A DNA stretch of 64,000 nucleotides from Scandinavium goeteborgense (lineage in GTDB: Bacteria; Pseudomonadota; Gammaproteobacteria; Enterobacterales; Enterobacteriaceae): positions 248,001 to 312,000 of the forward strand of contig NZ_CP054058.1 in the NCBI RefSeq assembly GCF_003935895.2, written 5' to 3'. The position numbers and the translations under genes were made by a program. Below the pieces are notes generated by a model. It saw only the letters and a list, made by a program, of their open reading frames with translations. It searched no databases and was not told the DNA's origin. This document shows, in pieces, positions 54,280-62,628 of this stretch. Each line of letters opens with the position of its first letter. The first letter of the stretch is position 1.

Positions 54280-56670
54280 ATGTCACAGCCGACCTTCGAT
54301 AAAGCACAGTTTCAGGCTGCACTGACACGTCAGTGGCAGCGATACGGTTTACAGACCGCAAACGAAATGAATCAGCATCAGTGGTGGCAAGCGGTGAGCG
54401 GCGCGCTGGCAGAACTGCTGGCGGCTCAGCCTGCGGCGAAACCAGAAAAAAACCAACGCCACGTCAACTATATCTCGATGGAGTTCCTGATCGGTCGCCT
54501 GACCGGCAACAACCTGCTGAACCTCGGCTGGTATCAGGACGTGAGCGCGGTGCTGAAAGAGCACGACATCACGCTGACGGACCTGCTGGAAGAAGAGACA
54601 GACCCGGCGCTGGGTAACGGCGGTTTGGGACGTCTGGCGGCCTGTTTCCTCGACTCGATGGCGACCGTTGGCCAGTCGGCAACGGGTTACGGCCTGAACT
54701 ATCAATACGGTCTGTTCCGTCAGTCGTTTGCCGATGGGCAGCAGATGGAAGCCCCGGATGACTGGCATCGCAACAGCTATCCGTGGTTCCGCCACAATAC
54801 CGCGCTGGATGTGCAGGTCGGCATTGGCGGTAAAGTAGTGAAAGGCGACTGGCAGCCAGCGTTTACGCTGGTCGGTCAGGCGTGGGATCTGCCGGTGCTC
54901 GGCTACCGGAACGGCGTGGCACAACCGCTGCGTTTATGGCAGGCGACCCACGCGCACCCGTTCAACCTGACTCAATTCAACGACGGCGATTTCCTGCGTG
55001 CAGAACAGCAGGGCATCGACGCCGAAAAACTGACTAAAGTGCTGTACCCGAACGACAACCATTTGGCGGGCAAAAAGCTGCGCCTGATGCAGCAGTACTT
55101 CCAGTGCGCCTGTTCGGTGGCGGATATTCTGCGTCGTCATCATCTGGCGGGCCGTAAAATTGCCGACCTGCCGAAGTTTGAGGTGATTCAGCTCAACGAC
55201 ACCCACCCGACGATTGCCATTCCTGAACTGCTGCGCGTGCTTCTCGACGAACATCAGATGAGCTGGGACGATGCCTGGGCCATCACCAGCAAAACCTTCG
55301 CTTACACCAACCACACGCTGATGCCGGAAGCACTCGAGTGCTGGGATGAGAAACTGGTGAAAGCGCTGCTGCCGCGTCACATGCAAATCATCAATGAGAT
55401 TAACAGCCGCTTCAAAACGCGGGTCGACAAAACCTGGCCGGGCGACGCGGCGGTGTGGGCCAAACTCGCGGTGGTCCACGACAAGCAAGTGCGCATGGCC
55501 AACATGTGCGTGGTGAGCGGCTTTGCGGTCAACGGCGTCGCGGCGCTGCACTCCGACTTGGTGGTGAAAGACCTGTTCCCGGAATATCACCAGCTGTGGC
55601 CGAACAAATTCCACAACGTCACCAACGGCATTACGCCACGTCGCTGGATCAAGCAGTGCAATCCGGCGCTGGCGGCGCTGTTCGATAAGCATCTGAAGAA
55701 AGAGTGGGCCAACGATCTCGACCAGCTGATCAACCTGGAAAAATACGCCGACGACGCCAAGTTCCGCAAAACCTGGCGTGATATCAAGCTCGCCAACAAA
55801 CAACGTCTGGCCGAATTTGTGAAGCACCGCACCGGGATTGATATCAATCCGGCGGCGATCTTCGATATTCAGATTAAGCGTCTGCACGAATACAAACGTC
55901 AGCACCTGAACCTGCTGCACATTTTAGCGCTGTACAAAGAAATCCGTGAAAACCCGCAGGCAGACCGCGTTCCACGCGTGTTCCTGTTTGGCGCGAAAGC
56001 CGCTCCGGGTTATTACCTCGCGAAGAACATCATTTTTGCCATCAACAAAGTGGCCGACGTGGTGAACAACGACCCGAAAGTCGGCGACAAGCTGAAAGTG
56101 GTGTTCCTGCCGGACTACTGCGTATCGGCGGCAGAAGTGATGATCCCCGCGGCGGATGTGTCTGAACAAATTTCTACCGCGGGCAAAGAGGCGTCCGGCA
56201 CCGGCAACATGAAGCTGGCCCTGAACGGCGCGCTGACCGTCGGCACGCTCGACGGCGCGAACGTTGAAATTGCCGAGCAGGTTGGCGACGAAAACATCTT
56301 CATCTTTGGCCACACCGTCGAACAAGTGAAAGCATTGAAGGCCAAAGGCTACGACCCGCTGAAATGGCGGAAGAAAGACAAAGTGCTGGATGCGGTGCTG
56401 AAAGAGTTAGAAAGCGGTAAATACAGCGACGGCGACAAGCACGCGTTTGACCAGATGCTGCACAGCATGGGCAAACAGGGCGGCGACCCGTATCTGGTGA
56501 TGGCTGATTTCGCGGCGTACGTTGACGCGCAGAAACAGGTGGATGTGCTGTACCGTGATCAGGAAGCCTGGACGCGCGCGGCTATTCTCAACTCTGCCCG
56601 CTGCGGGATGTTCAGTTCCGACCGTTCAATCCGTGATTATCAGAGCCGTATCTGGCAGGCAAAACGTTAA
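54280..56670 (+). CDS. malP: Maltodextrin phosphorylase
   Basis: MalP splits maltodextrins with phosphate to give glucose-1-phosphate. The 796-residue GT35 enzyme has the PLP lysine K645 in [15 protein letters not shown] and the [16 protein letters not shown] segment. It resembles glgP, but its N-terminus ([19 protein letters not shown]) and length fit E. coli MalP. malQ follows after 9 bases. Confidence 0.98.
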   Translation: MSQPTFDKAQFQAALTRQWQRYGLQTANEMNQHQWWQAVSGALAELLAAQPAAKPEKNQRHVNYISMEFLIGRLTGNNLLNLGWYQDVSAVLKEHDITLTDLLEEETDPALGNGGLGRLAACFLDSMATVGQSATGYGLNYQYGLFRQSFADGQQMEAPDDWHRNSYPWFRHNTALDVQVGIGGKVVKGDWQPAFTLVGQAWDLPVLGYRNGVAQPLRLWQATHAHPFNLTQFNDGDFLRAEQQGIDAEKLTKVLYPNDNHLAGKKLRLMQQYFQCACSVADILRRHHLAGRKIADLPKFEVIQLNDTHPTIAIPELLRVLLDEHQMSWDDAWAITSKTFAYTNHTLMPEALECWDEKLVKALLPRHMQIINEINSRFKTRVDKTWPGDAAVWAKLAVVHDKQVRMANMCVVSGFAVNGVAALHSDLVVKDLFPEYHQLWPNKFHNVTNGITPRRWIKQCNPALAALFDKHLKKEWANDLDQLINLEKYADDAKFRKTWRDIKLANKQRLAEFVKHRTGIDINPAAIFDIQIKRLHEYKRQHLNLLHILALYKEIRENPQADRVPRVFLFGAKAAPGYYLAKNIIFAINKVADVVNNDPKVGDKLKVVFLPDYCVSAAEVMIPAADVSEQISTAGKEASGTGNMKLALNGALTVGTLDGANVEIAEQVGDENIFIFGHTVEQVKALKAKGYDPLKWRKKDKVLDAVLKELESGKYSDGDKHAFDQMLHSMGKQGGDPYLVMADFAAYVDAQKQVDVLYRDQEAWTRAAILNSARCGMFSSDRSIRDYQSRIWQAKR

Positions 56671-56679
56671 GGGAACGCA

Positions 56680-58761
56680 ATGGAGAGCAAACGTCTGGAC
56701 AATGCCGCACAGGCGGCGGGCATCAGCCCAAGTTACATCAATGCCCACGGCAAACCGCAGTCAATTGGTGCAGACACCAAACGACGTTTGCTCGACGCAA
56801 TGCATCACGGTGTTGCTGCCGCGAAAGTGGCGGTGACCCCGGTTCCTAACGTGCTGGTGTTTACCTACGGTAAGAAAATGTCGCTGCCGGTGGAAGGTAG
56901 CGGCGAATTTCACTGGATGCTGACCACCGAAGAAGGCGAGCAGCATCAAGGCAAAGCGACGGCGGCGAAAGCGCTGAATTTGCCGACGCGTTTGCCGGAG
57001 GGGTATCACACCCTGACGCTCACCCAAAGCGAGCATCGCTGGCATTGCCGGGTGATTGTCGCCCCGGAGCGTTGCTATGAGCCGCAGGCGCTGAAGCAGG
57101 GCAAAAAGCTGTGGGGCAGCTGCGTGCAGCTCTACACCCTGCGCTCCGAGCGTAACTGGGGTATCGGTGATTTTGGTGATTTAAAAGTCATGCTGCCGGA
57201 AATCGCCCGTCGTGGTGGGTCGTTTATCGGCCTGAACCCGATTCACGCGCTGTATCCGGCGAACCCGGAAAGCGCCAGCCCGTATAGCCCATCTTCGCGC
57301 CGCTGGCTGAACGTCATTTATATCGACGTGAATGCGGTCGACGATTTCCGTGACAGCAAAGAGGCGCAGGCGTGGTGGACATTGCCGACTACGCAGCAGG
57401 CGCTGCAATCCGCGCGTGATGCTGAGTGGGTCGATTACTCCACCGTTACCGCGCTGAAAATTACCGCGTTGCGCATGGCGTGGAAATGCTTCTCTGTGCG
57501 CAGCGACGATCAGATGGCGGCGTTCCGCCAGTTTGCCCTGAACGAAGGCGAAAGCCTTTATTGGCAGGCGGCGTTCGACGCGCTGCATGCGTATCAGGTC
57601 AAAGAAGATGAACTGCGTTGGGGCTGGCCTGCCTGGCCTGACGCGTATCAGGACATCGACAGCCCGGAAGTGAAGGCGTTTTGTACCCAATACGCCGATG
57701 AAGTCGATTTCTTCCTGTGGTTGCAATGGCTGGCGTACTGCCAGTTCGCCGCCTGCTGGAACGAATGCCAGGCGCATGGCATGCCGATTGGGCTGTATCG
57801 CGACCTCGCGGTAGGCGTGGCGGAAGGCGGGTCCGAGACCTGGTGTGATCGCGAGCTTTATTGCCTGAAAGCCTCCGTGGGCGCGCCGCCAGATATTCTT
57901 GGGCCGCTGGGTCAAAACTGGGGCCTGCCGCCGATGGATCCGCACATCATCGCCGCGCGCGCTTACGAGCCGTTTATCGATCTGCTACGCGCCAATATGC
58001 AGAACTGCGGCGCGCTGCGCATCGACCACGTCATGTCGGTTCTGCGTCTGTGGTGGATCCCGTACGGTGAAACGGCGGATCACGGCGCGTACGTGCATTA
58101 TCCGGTGGACGATCTGCTGTCGATTCTGGCGCTGGAAAGTAAACGTCATCAATGCATGGTGATTGGCGAAGATCTTGGCACCGTGCCGGTGGAAATCGTC
58201 GGGAAACTGCGCAAAAGCGGCGTGTATTCCTACAAAGTGCTCTATTTCGAAAGCGACCACGAGAAGACGTACCGCTCGCCGAAAGCCTACCCGGAACAGT
58301 CCATGGCGGTAGCGACGACGCACGACCTGCCGACACTGCGCGGCTACTGGGAAAGCGGTGATTTAACGCTCGGCAAAACGCTGGGGTTGTATCCGGACGA
58401 AGTGATTTTGCGCGGGCTGTATCAGGACCGTGAGCTGGCGAAGCAGGGGCTGTTAGACGCGCTGCACAAATATGGCTGTCTGCCAAAACGTGCCGGGCAT
58501 AAGGCGTCATTGATGAACATGACGACCACCCTGAATCGCGGGATGCAGCGTTACATCGCCGATAGCAACAGCGCGTTGCTGGGGCTTCAGCCGGAAGACT
58601 GGCTGGATATGGCGGGGCCGGTGAATATTCCGGGCACCAGCTACCAGTACAAGAACTGGCGCCGCAAGCTGTCCACCACCCTGGAAGCGATGTTTGCCGA
58701 CGAGAGGGTGAATAAGCTGATCAAGGATTTGGATAAACGCAGGAAAGCGGTGGGGAAATGA
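56680..58761 (+). CDS. malQ: 4-alpha-glucanotransferase (amylomaltase)
   Basis: MalQ disproportionates maltodextrins and so supplies longer chains for MalP. The 693-residue GH77 enzyme has nucleophile Asp449 in ALRIDHV, acid/base Glu497 in IGEDLGTVP and the THDLPTLRGYW motif. It has an N-terminal extension before the GH77 core, typical of enteric MalQ. The last 20 or so bases of its coding sequence recur at 59717, on the far side of the accessory cassette. Confidence 0.97.
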   Translation: MESKRLDNAAQAAGISPSYINAHGKPQSIGADTKRRLLDAMHHGVAAAKVAVTPVPNVLVFTYGKKMSLPVEGSGEFHWMLTTEEGEQHQGKATAAKALNLPTRLPEGYHTLTLTQSEHRWHCRVIVAPERCYEPQALKQGKKLWGSCVQLYTLRSERNWGIGDFGDLKVMLPEIARRGGSFIGLNPIHALYPANPESASPYSPSSRRWLNVIYIDVNAVDDFRDSKEAQAWWTLPTTQQALQSARDAEWVDYSTVTALKITALRMAWKCFSVRSDDQMAAFRQFALNEGESLYWQAAFDALHAYQVKEDELRWGWPAWPDAYQDIDSPEVKAFCTQYADEVDFFLWLQWLAYCQFAACWNECQAHGMPIGLYRDLAVGVAEGGSETWCDRELYCLKASVGAPPDILGPLGQNWGLPPMDPHIIAARAYEPFIDLLRANMQNCGALRIDHVMSVLRLWWIPYGETADHGAYVHYPVDDLLSILALESKRHQCMVIGEDLGTVPVEIVGKLRKSGVYSYKVLYFESDHEKTYRSPKAYPEQSMAVATTHDLPTLRGYWESGDLTLGKTLGLYPDEVILRGLYQDRELAKQGLLDALHKYGCLPKRAGHKASLMNMTTTLNRGMQRYIADSNSALLGLQPEDWLDMAGPVNIPGTSYQYKNWRRKLSTTLEAMFADERVNKLIKDLDKRRKAVGK

Positions 58762-58786
58762 TGGATTTACAGGCCACGAGATGCTC

Positions 58787-58915
58787 GTAGGCCCGCGCAA
58801 GCGAAGCGTCGCCGGGCGAAAATGCCTGATGGCGCTGCGCTTACCAGGCCTACAAAGCTGCGGACCTGAGCGAAAATCAGAACGCGTAGGTCCGGTAAGC
58901 AAAGCGCCACCGGGC
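58787..58915. repeat. REP cluster after malQ
   Basis: Several inverted REP arms follow malQ (GTAGGCCCGCGCAAGCG..., GATGGCGCTGCGCTTACCAG..., GTAGGTCCGGTAAGC...CACCGGGC). The final part belongs to the direct repeat at 58848-58959. Confidence 0.8.
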
Positions 58916-58959
58916 ATTAAAGATCAATAGTAAGAATGCTCACCGCGCTGGTGTTCGGT
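58848..58959. repeat. Left 112-bp direct repeat flanking the cassette (REP unit plus nfuA 3' end)
   Basis: This 112-bp segment differs at about four positions from 59747-59858. It contains a REP unit and the last 37 bases of nfuA coding sequence, ending at GTGTTCGGT, after which the sequence departs from nfuA. The right copy continues into intact nfuA, so the left copy is the orphan. Confidence 0.92.
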
Positions 58960-58964
58960 TTTCT

Positions 58965-59357
58965 TTGCCGGATAGCTTGATTTTCAATCAAACCCCGCAG
59001 AATATCCCTACTCTACGTAAGAGAAAGGGAAACCAGCCCTACAAGCGAAAGCGACGCCCTTTTTCTGACAACGTCTATGACGATGTCAGAATGTTTCTTG
59101 ATCTTGGCTGGATGGTGGGTGTGGACACCATGGAAGACTGGGACCATTTCAGGAATCCATTCTATTTCGATAAAGACAGTAATCTGGTGTATGACTGCTT
59201 TATGGACCACTCCGGAGAGAGCTTCCGTAATGAGGTCAGGAGTCTGTACGAAGACACCCTGAACGCTCATCAGGGCAGGAAGCCGGAGCCGACCATTAAG
59301 CAGCACTATTCCGATGCCCCGATACAGCATGCGCAGGCAGGGAAGTCCATCAACTAA
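58965..59357 (+). CDS. Uncharacterised cassette protein, possible toxin fragment or immunity-like protein
   Basis: I do not recognise this 130-residue ORF. It starts at a TTG with no clear ribosome site; the frame is open back to 58899, and the first in-frame ATG (59091, MFLDLGW) also lacks one. The first 35 residues are basic (TLRKRKGNQPYKRKRRP), followed by an acidic, aromatic part (VDTMEDWDHFRNPFYFDKD) and a tail ending in QAGKSIN. It is followed after 16 bases by a colicin-immunity-like ORF in the same orientation. A basic linker upstream of an immunity gene recalls the C-terminal end of a polymorphic toxin, but no nuclease motif is visible. It could equally be another immunity protein. 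It may be a fragment. Confidence 0.45.
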   Translation: MPDSLIFNQTPQNIPTLRKRKGNQPYKRKRRPFSDNVYDDVRMFLDLGWMVGVDTMEDWDHFRNPFYFDKDSNLVYDCFMDHSGESFRNEVRSLYEDTLNAHQGRKPEPTIKQHYSDAPIQHAQAGKSIN

Positions 59358-59373
59358 TAAAAATGAGTTAGCC

Positions 59374-59646
59374 TTGATTACTTTAATCGATTCGTTTGTT
59401 TCAGGTGAAATTACAGCGCCAGAATTTGAAAGGAAATACCTGACATTATGGCGTGAACACAGAGACTCAGCCGAACTTAAAACACGAGATAATTTTACGC
59501 CACGATATTTTGATTCAGTGTTCTCATCTGTAGATTCTTACTGCTCTGACCCTGACTTAATCGACGAAGATGATTTAGATGATCAAGGATTGCTCGATGC
59601 CGTTTCGAACCTTAAAGCAATGTGGGAAGAGTCCGTGTTGGTTTAA
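59374..59646 (+). CDS. Colicin-D-immunity-like protein
   Basis: This is a 90-residue acidic protein from a TTG start at 59374; the frame is open to 59314, but the TTG gives MITLIDSFVSGEITAPEFER, like the N-terminus of colicin D immunity protein and its relatives (Pfam colicin-like immunity family), about 87 residues long. The acidic patch SDPDLIDEDDLDDQGLL resembles the part that mimics tRNA in ImmD. Base composition is clearly more AT-rich than the neighbours. No complete cognate toxin is present, so it may be an orphan immunity gene. The family call is by memory of motifs and is moderate. Confidence 0.6.
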   Translation: MITLIDSFVSGEITAPEFERKYLTLWREHRDSAELKTRDNFTPRYFDSVFSSVDSYCSDPDLIDEDDLDDQGLLDAVSNLKAMWEESVLV

Positions 59647-59716
59647 CAATAGTGATATGTCACAAAGTCGGTTCATCATTACATCCGTTATCAACAGGCT
59701 CTGAAATGGTGACTGA
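59647..59716. other. Right end of the accessory cassette
   Basis: These 70 bases after the immunity-like ORF (ATAGTGATATGTCACAAAG...) match no other part of the window and carry no ORF. CTCTGAAATGGTGACT leads into the right direct repeat at 59717. Confidence 0.5.
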
Positions 59717-59858
59717 GAAAGCGGTGGGGAAAAGATGGATTTGCGGGCCTACAAAGCTGCGGGCCTGAGCGAAAATCAGAACGCGTAGGCCCGGTAAGCA
59801 AAGCGCCACCGGGCCTTAAAAATCAATAGTAAGAATGCTCACCGCGCTGGTGTTCGGT
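59717..59858. repeat. Right direct repeat flanking the cassette (malQ tail, REP unit, nfuA 3' end)
   Basis: 59717-59742 repeats the last bases of malQ and its stop region (GAAAGCGGTGGGGAAA...GATGGATTT, compare 58743-58768). 59747-59858 then repeats 58848-58959 with about four mismatches and runs into intact nfuA. About 80 bp of the left side (58769-58847) is missing here. Confidence 0.9.
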
Positions 59859-60398
59859 CAAATCACGAACGCCTTTCAGCTCTGGGAATTCGTTCAGCAG
59901 TTGCTTCTCGATCCCTTCTTTCAGGGTCACATCGACCATCGAACAACCGTTACAGCCGCCGCCAAATTGCAGAATGGCGAAACCTTCATCGGTGATTTCC
60001 ATCAGCGACACGCGACCGCCGTGGCCGGCGAGCTGCGGGTTAACCTGCGACTGAATCATGTACTCTACGCGCTCCATCAGCGGCGCATCATCAGACACTT
60101 TACGCATTTTGGCGTTCGGTGCTTTCAGCGTCAGCTGGGAACCTAACTGGTCGGTCACGAAGTCGATGTCCGCATCGTCCAGATATGGCGCACTCAGCTC
60201 ATCGACATACGCGGTCAGCAGGTCAAATTTGAGGGCAGTGTCACTGGCTTCCACCGCATCCGGCGGGCAATAAGAAACACCACATTCAGCATTCGGGGTG
60301 CCAGGGTTAATCACAAATACGCGAATTTGTGTCCCTTCTTCCTGATTTGCCAGTAGTTTGGCAAAGTGCGCTTGTGCAGTATCGGAAATACGGATCAT
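59823..60398 (-). CDS. nfuA: Fe/S biogenesis protein NfuA
   Basis: NfuA carries a [4Fe-4S] cluster and delivers it to client proteins, especially under oxidative stress or iron limitation. The 191-residue protein (E. coli length) has an A-type-like N-terminal domain lacking the usual Cys and a C-terminal Nfu domain with the cluster ligands C149 and C152 in GGCNGCSM. Its last 37 bases are duplicated at 58923-58959. Confidence 0.98.
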   Translation of the reverse strand: MIRISDTAQAHFAKLLANQEEGTQIRVFVINPGTPNAECGVSYCPPDAVEASDTALKFDLLTAYVDELSAPYLDDADIDFVTDQLGSQLTLKAPNAKMRKVSDDAPLMERVEYMIQSQVNPQLAGHGGRVSLMEITDEGFAILQFGGGCNGCSMVDVTLKEGIEKQLLNEFPELKGVRDLTEHQRGEHSYY

Positions 60399-60456
60399 AG
60401 CTTTGGCCTAATAGTTGACTACTTTAGTCGGTTATAATACGCCCATCACAAAGGGT

Positions 60457-61131
60457 CTACAAGGTGCGACACAGGCACCATACCTGAACTGACGCGGCGC
60501 CGTTTTGCAAAAGCAGGCGGGAAAGTTCGGCCACAGTGCTGCCGGTCGTGACGACATCGTCCACAAGGGCGATATGGAGTCCGTGTACCGGGAATTCAAG
60601 ACGGAACGCGTTTTTCAGGTTCTGTTTACGCAATCGCGCCGAAAGCTGATGCTGCGTGGCCGTTGGCCTGACGCGGTGAATCGCCTCGGGCTGATAGCCA
60701 ATCCCCAACCAGCGGGAGAGCGGGCGACAGAGTAAATCTGCCTGATTGTATCCGCGTCGCCAGTGGCGGCGCTGCCAGAGCGGAACCGCGATCAGCCGGT
60801 CCGGTTTTTGCCGCCCGATGCACTGTTGCAGGCGCAGAAGCAGAAGTCGGGCCAGCGCGCGGGCCAGCTCCGGCCTGGCGTTGAACTTCCACGTTTTCAC
60901 CAGCGTTGAAAGCGGCGGCCCGTAGTCATTCACCGCGACCAGGCTTTGCCACGGCGGGGCTTTTTGCAGGCAGCGACCGCAGTCTGTCTGCCCGCCAGCG
61001 GCAGGCAAACCGCAGCGTGGACAAACGGGCAGACGCGAACTCACGGCGCGGGCGCAGCGCGAGCACACGCCCCAGTGGGCCAACGCCAGCGGCATTTGGC
61101 ATAGCCAGCACAAGCCGTGGGCTGTTAGCAT
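60457..61131 (-). CDS. gntX: ComF-family phosphoribosyltransferase-like protein GntX
   Basis: GntX is a ComF-type protein; in E. coli it has been linked to gluconate use and DNA utilisation, but its biochemical role is not settled. The 224-residue protein has an N-terminal zinc-ribbon-like part (CWLC, CSRC, CPRCGLP, CGRC) and a phosphoribosyltransferase motif LVDDVVTTGSTV. I chose the second of two adjacent ATGs (61131), because it is 6 bases from GGAGG and matches E. coli MLT. It diverges from bioH across about 40 bp. Confidence 0.93.
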   Translation of the reverse strand: MLTAHGLCWLCQMPLALAHWGVCSRCARAVSSRLPVCPRCGLPAAGGQTDCGRCLQKAPPWQSLVAVNDYGPPLSTLVKTWKFNARPELARALARLLLLRLQQCIGRQKPDRLIAVPLWQRRHWRRGYNQADLLCRPLSRWLGIGYQPEAIHRVRPTATQHQLSARLRKQNLKNAFRLEFPVHGLHIALVDDVVTTGSTVAELSRLLLQNGAASVQVWCLCRTL

Positions 61132-61169
61132 CATTCCCCTCCCAATTCGAAGAATGAGAACAATAACTG

Positions 61170-61943
61170 ATGAATGACATCTGGTGGCAAACCATAGGCG
61201 AAGGAAATTGTCATCTTGTGCTGCTGCACGGATGGGGGCTGAACGCGGGAGTCTGGGATTGCATCACGCCGGAATTAAGCTCGCAATTCACGCTTCATCT
61301 GGTGGACCTGCCGGGCTTCGGGCGCAGCACTGATTTCGGCGCTCTTTCGCTGGAAGAGATGACCCGTCTGGTGCTGACCAAAGCGCCGGAAAAAGCGATT
61401 TGGCTCGGCTGGAGTCTGGGCGGGCTGGTCGCAAGCCTGGCGGCATTGACCGCCCCGGAACGCGTGCAGGCGCTGGTGACCGTCGCGTCATCGCCGTGTT
61501 TTTCCGCGCAGGCCGACTGGCCGGGCATCAAGCCTGACGTGTTGTCCGGTTTCCAGCAGCAGCTGAGCGAAGATTTTCAGCGCACGGTGGAGCGTTTCCT
61601 CGCCCTACAGACGCTCGGCACCGAGAGCGCACGTCAGGATGCGCGTCGACTGAAAAGCACGGTGCTGGCATTGCCGATGCCGACAACCGACGTGCTTAAC
61701 GGTGGGCTGGAAATCCTCAAAACGGCGGATTTGCGCGAGCCGCTTGCTTCGCTGCCGATGCCATTCCTGCGGCTTTACGGCCACCTTGACGGGTTGGTGC
61801 CGCGGAAGGTGGTTCCCCTGCTGGATGCGCGTTGGCCGAACAGCCAGTCCTATGTGTTCAGCAAGGCGGCGCATGCCCCGTTCATCTCCCATCCGACGGA
61901 GTTTTGTCAGCAACTGGTCACGCTTAAGCAGGTGATAGTCTGA
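61170..61943 (+). CDS. bioH: Pimeloyl-[ACP] methyl ester carboxylesterase
   Basis: BioH removes the methyl group from pimeloyl-ACP methyl ester, which ends the BioC-dependent synthesis of the biotin pimeloyl arm. The 257-residue alpha/beta hydrolase has the nucleophile Ser82 in GWSLGG, Asp207 (YGHLDGLVP) and His235 ([11 protein letters not shown]), all at the E. coli positions. It is monocistronic and divergent from gntX. Confidence 0.98.
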   Translation: MNDIWWQTIGEGNCHLVLLHGWGLNAGVWDCITPELSSQFTLHLVDLPGFGRSTDFGALSLEEMTRLVLTKAPEKAIWLGWSLGGLVASLAALTAPERVQALVTVASSPCFSAQADWPGIKPDVLSGFQQQLSEDFQRTVERFLALQTLGTESARQDARRLKSTVLALPMPTTDVLNGGLEILKTADLREPLASLPMPFLRLYGHLDGLVPRKVVPLLDARWPNSQSYVFSKAAHAPFISHPTEFCQQLVTLKQVIV

Positions 61944-62061
61944 TTTTTAAGGCAAACTGGCGAAATTTATTTCAGCGACAATACTTATAAGGTCGCTGCG
62001 TCAGCGCATTGCCTTTACGCGCGCAGTGCCCACATAAAATGGTCCTAAGGAGAGTACGGCT

Positions 62062-62331
62062 ATGAAATATGTTACGGGTATGGTTACGGCATTGGTATTG
62101 GGTTCTCTGTCTTTCGGTGCGTTTGCGGCCAAAGAAATTCAGAAAGAGGACGTGGCAAAAATGAACCTCACCAAGATTGGCACGGTGACCACCTCGCGCA
62201 CCACATCGCCAATGGATGCGAAACATGATCTGTCGAAAAAAGCCGATGAAAAAGGCGCAACTTACTTCGTGGTGATCGCAGGGCAGAAGAACGAGAAAAC
62301 CGTTCACGCCAATGCTGATATCTACAAATAA
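62062..62331 (+). CDS. DUF1471 (YhcN/BhsA/McbA family) periplasmic protein
   Basis: This 89-residue protein has a signal peptide (about 1-22, ending GAFA before AKEI) and a small DUF1471 domain with KIGTVTTSR and KADEKGATYFVVIAG, the family hallmarks. Members (YhcN, BhsA, McbA, YdgH) respond to stress and affect biofilms. The start ATG has AAGGAGAG upstream. E. coli has rpnA/yhgA at this place instead. A strong terminator follows, so it is a single-gene unit. Confidence 0.9.
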   Translation: MKYVTGMVTALVLGSLSFGAFAAKEIQKEDVAKMNLTKIGTVTTSRTTSPMDAKHDLSKKADEKGATYFVVIAGQKNEKTVHANADIYK

Positions 62332-62336
62332 GTAAA

Positions 62337-62357
62337 AAGCGGGCCAGTGGCCCGCTT
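62337..62357 (+). terminator. Terminator between the DUF1471 gene and feoC
   Basis: AAGCGGGCC AGT GGCCCGCTT is a perfect 9-bp hairpin, with A- and T-rich flanks, between convergent genes. Confidence 0.88.
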
Positions 62358-62382
62358 CTTCGTTTGATGCATCAATACGTCG

Positions 62383-62619
62383 TTACTGCAAAACCCACCA
62401 TTCACGCAAACAGGCTTTGCCTTCCGGGCAGTGCTTACAGCTTCCGCTCAGACAATCCGACGGTTCTTCCGCAATGCGCTTCGCTTTGCCCATCGCTTCC
62501 ATTCGCATCAGCATCGCGTCAACCATCGGCTGCGGCGTGTGCAGCGCGCGGCTCAACTGCTGAGCCTCCATTCGGCCCTGCAATGCCAGTATGTTCCGCA
62601 GTTCAATCATCGATGCCAT
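62383..62619 (-). CDS. feoC: Ferrous iron transport protein FeoC
   Basis: FeoC is the small cytoplasmic partner of the FeoB Fe(II) transporter. The 78-residue protein has a winged-helix fold (residues 5-50) and four cysteines, C56, C61, C64 and C70, in the wing that can bind an Fe-S cluster; these may sense oxygen or iron, and Klebsiella FeoC protects FeoB from FtsH. It follows feoB by 9 bases. Confidence 0.96.
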   Translation of the reverse strand: MASMIELRNILALQGRMEAQQLSRALHTPQPMVDAMLMRMEAMGKAKRIAEEPSDCLSGSCKHCPEGKACLREWWVLQ

Positions 62620-62628
62620 GATTTGTCC

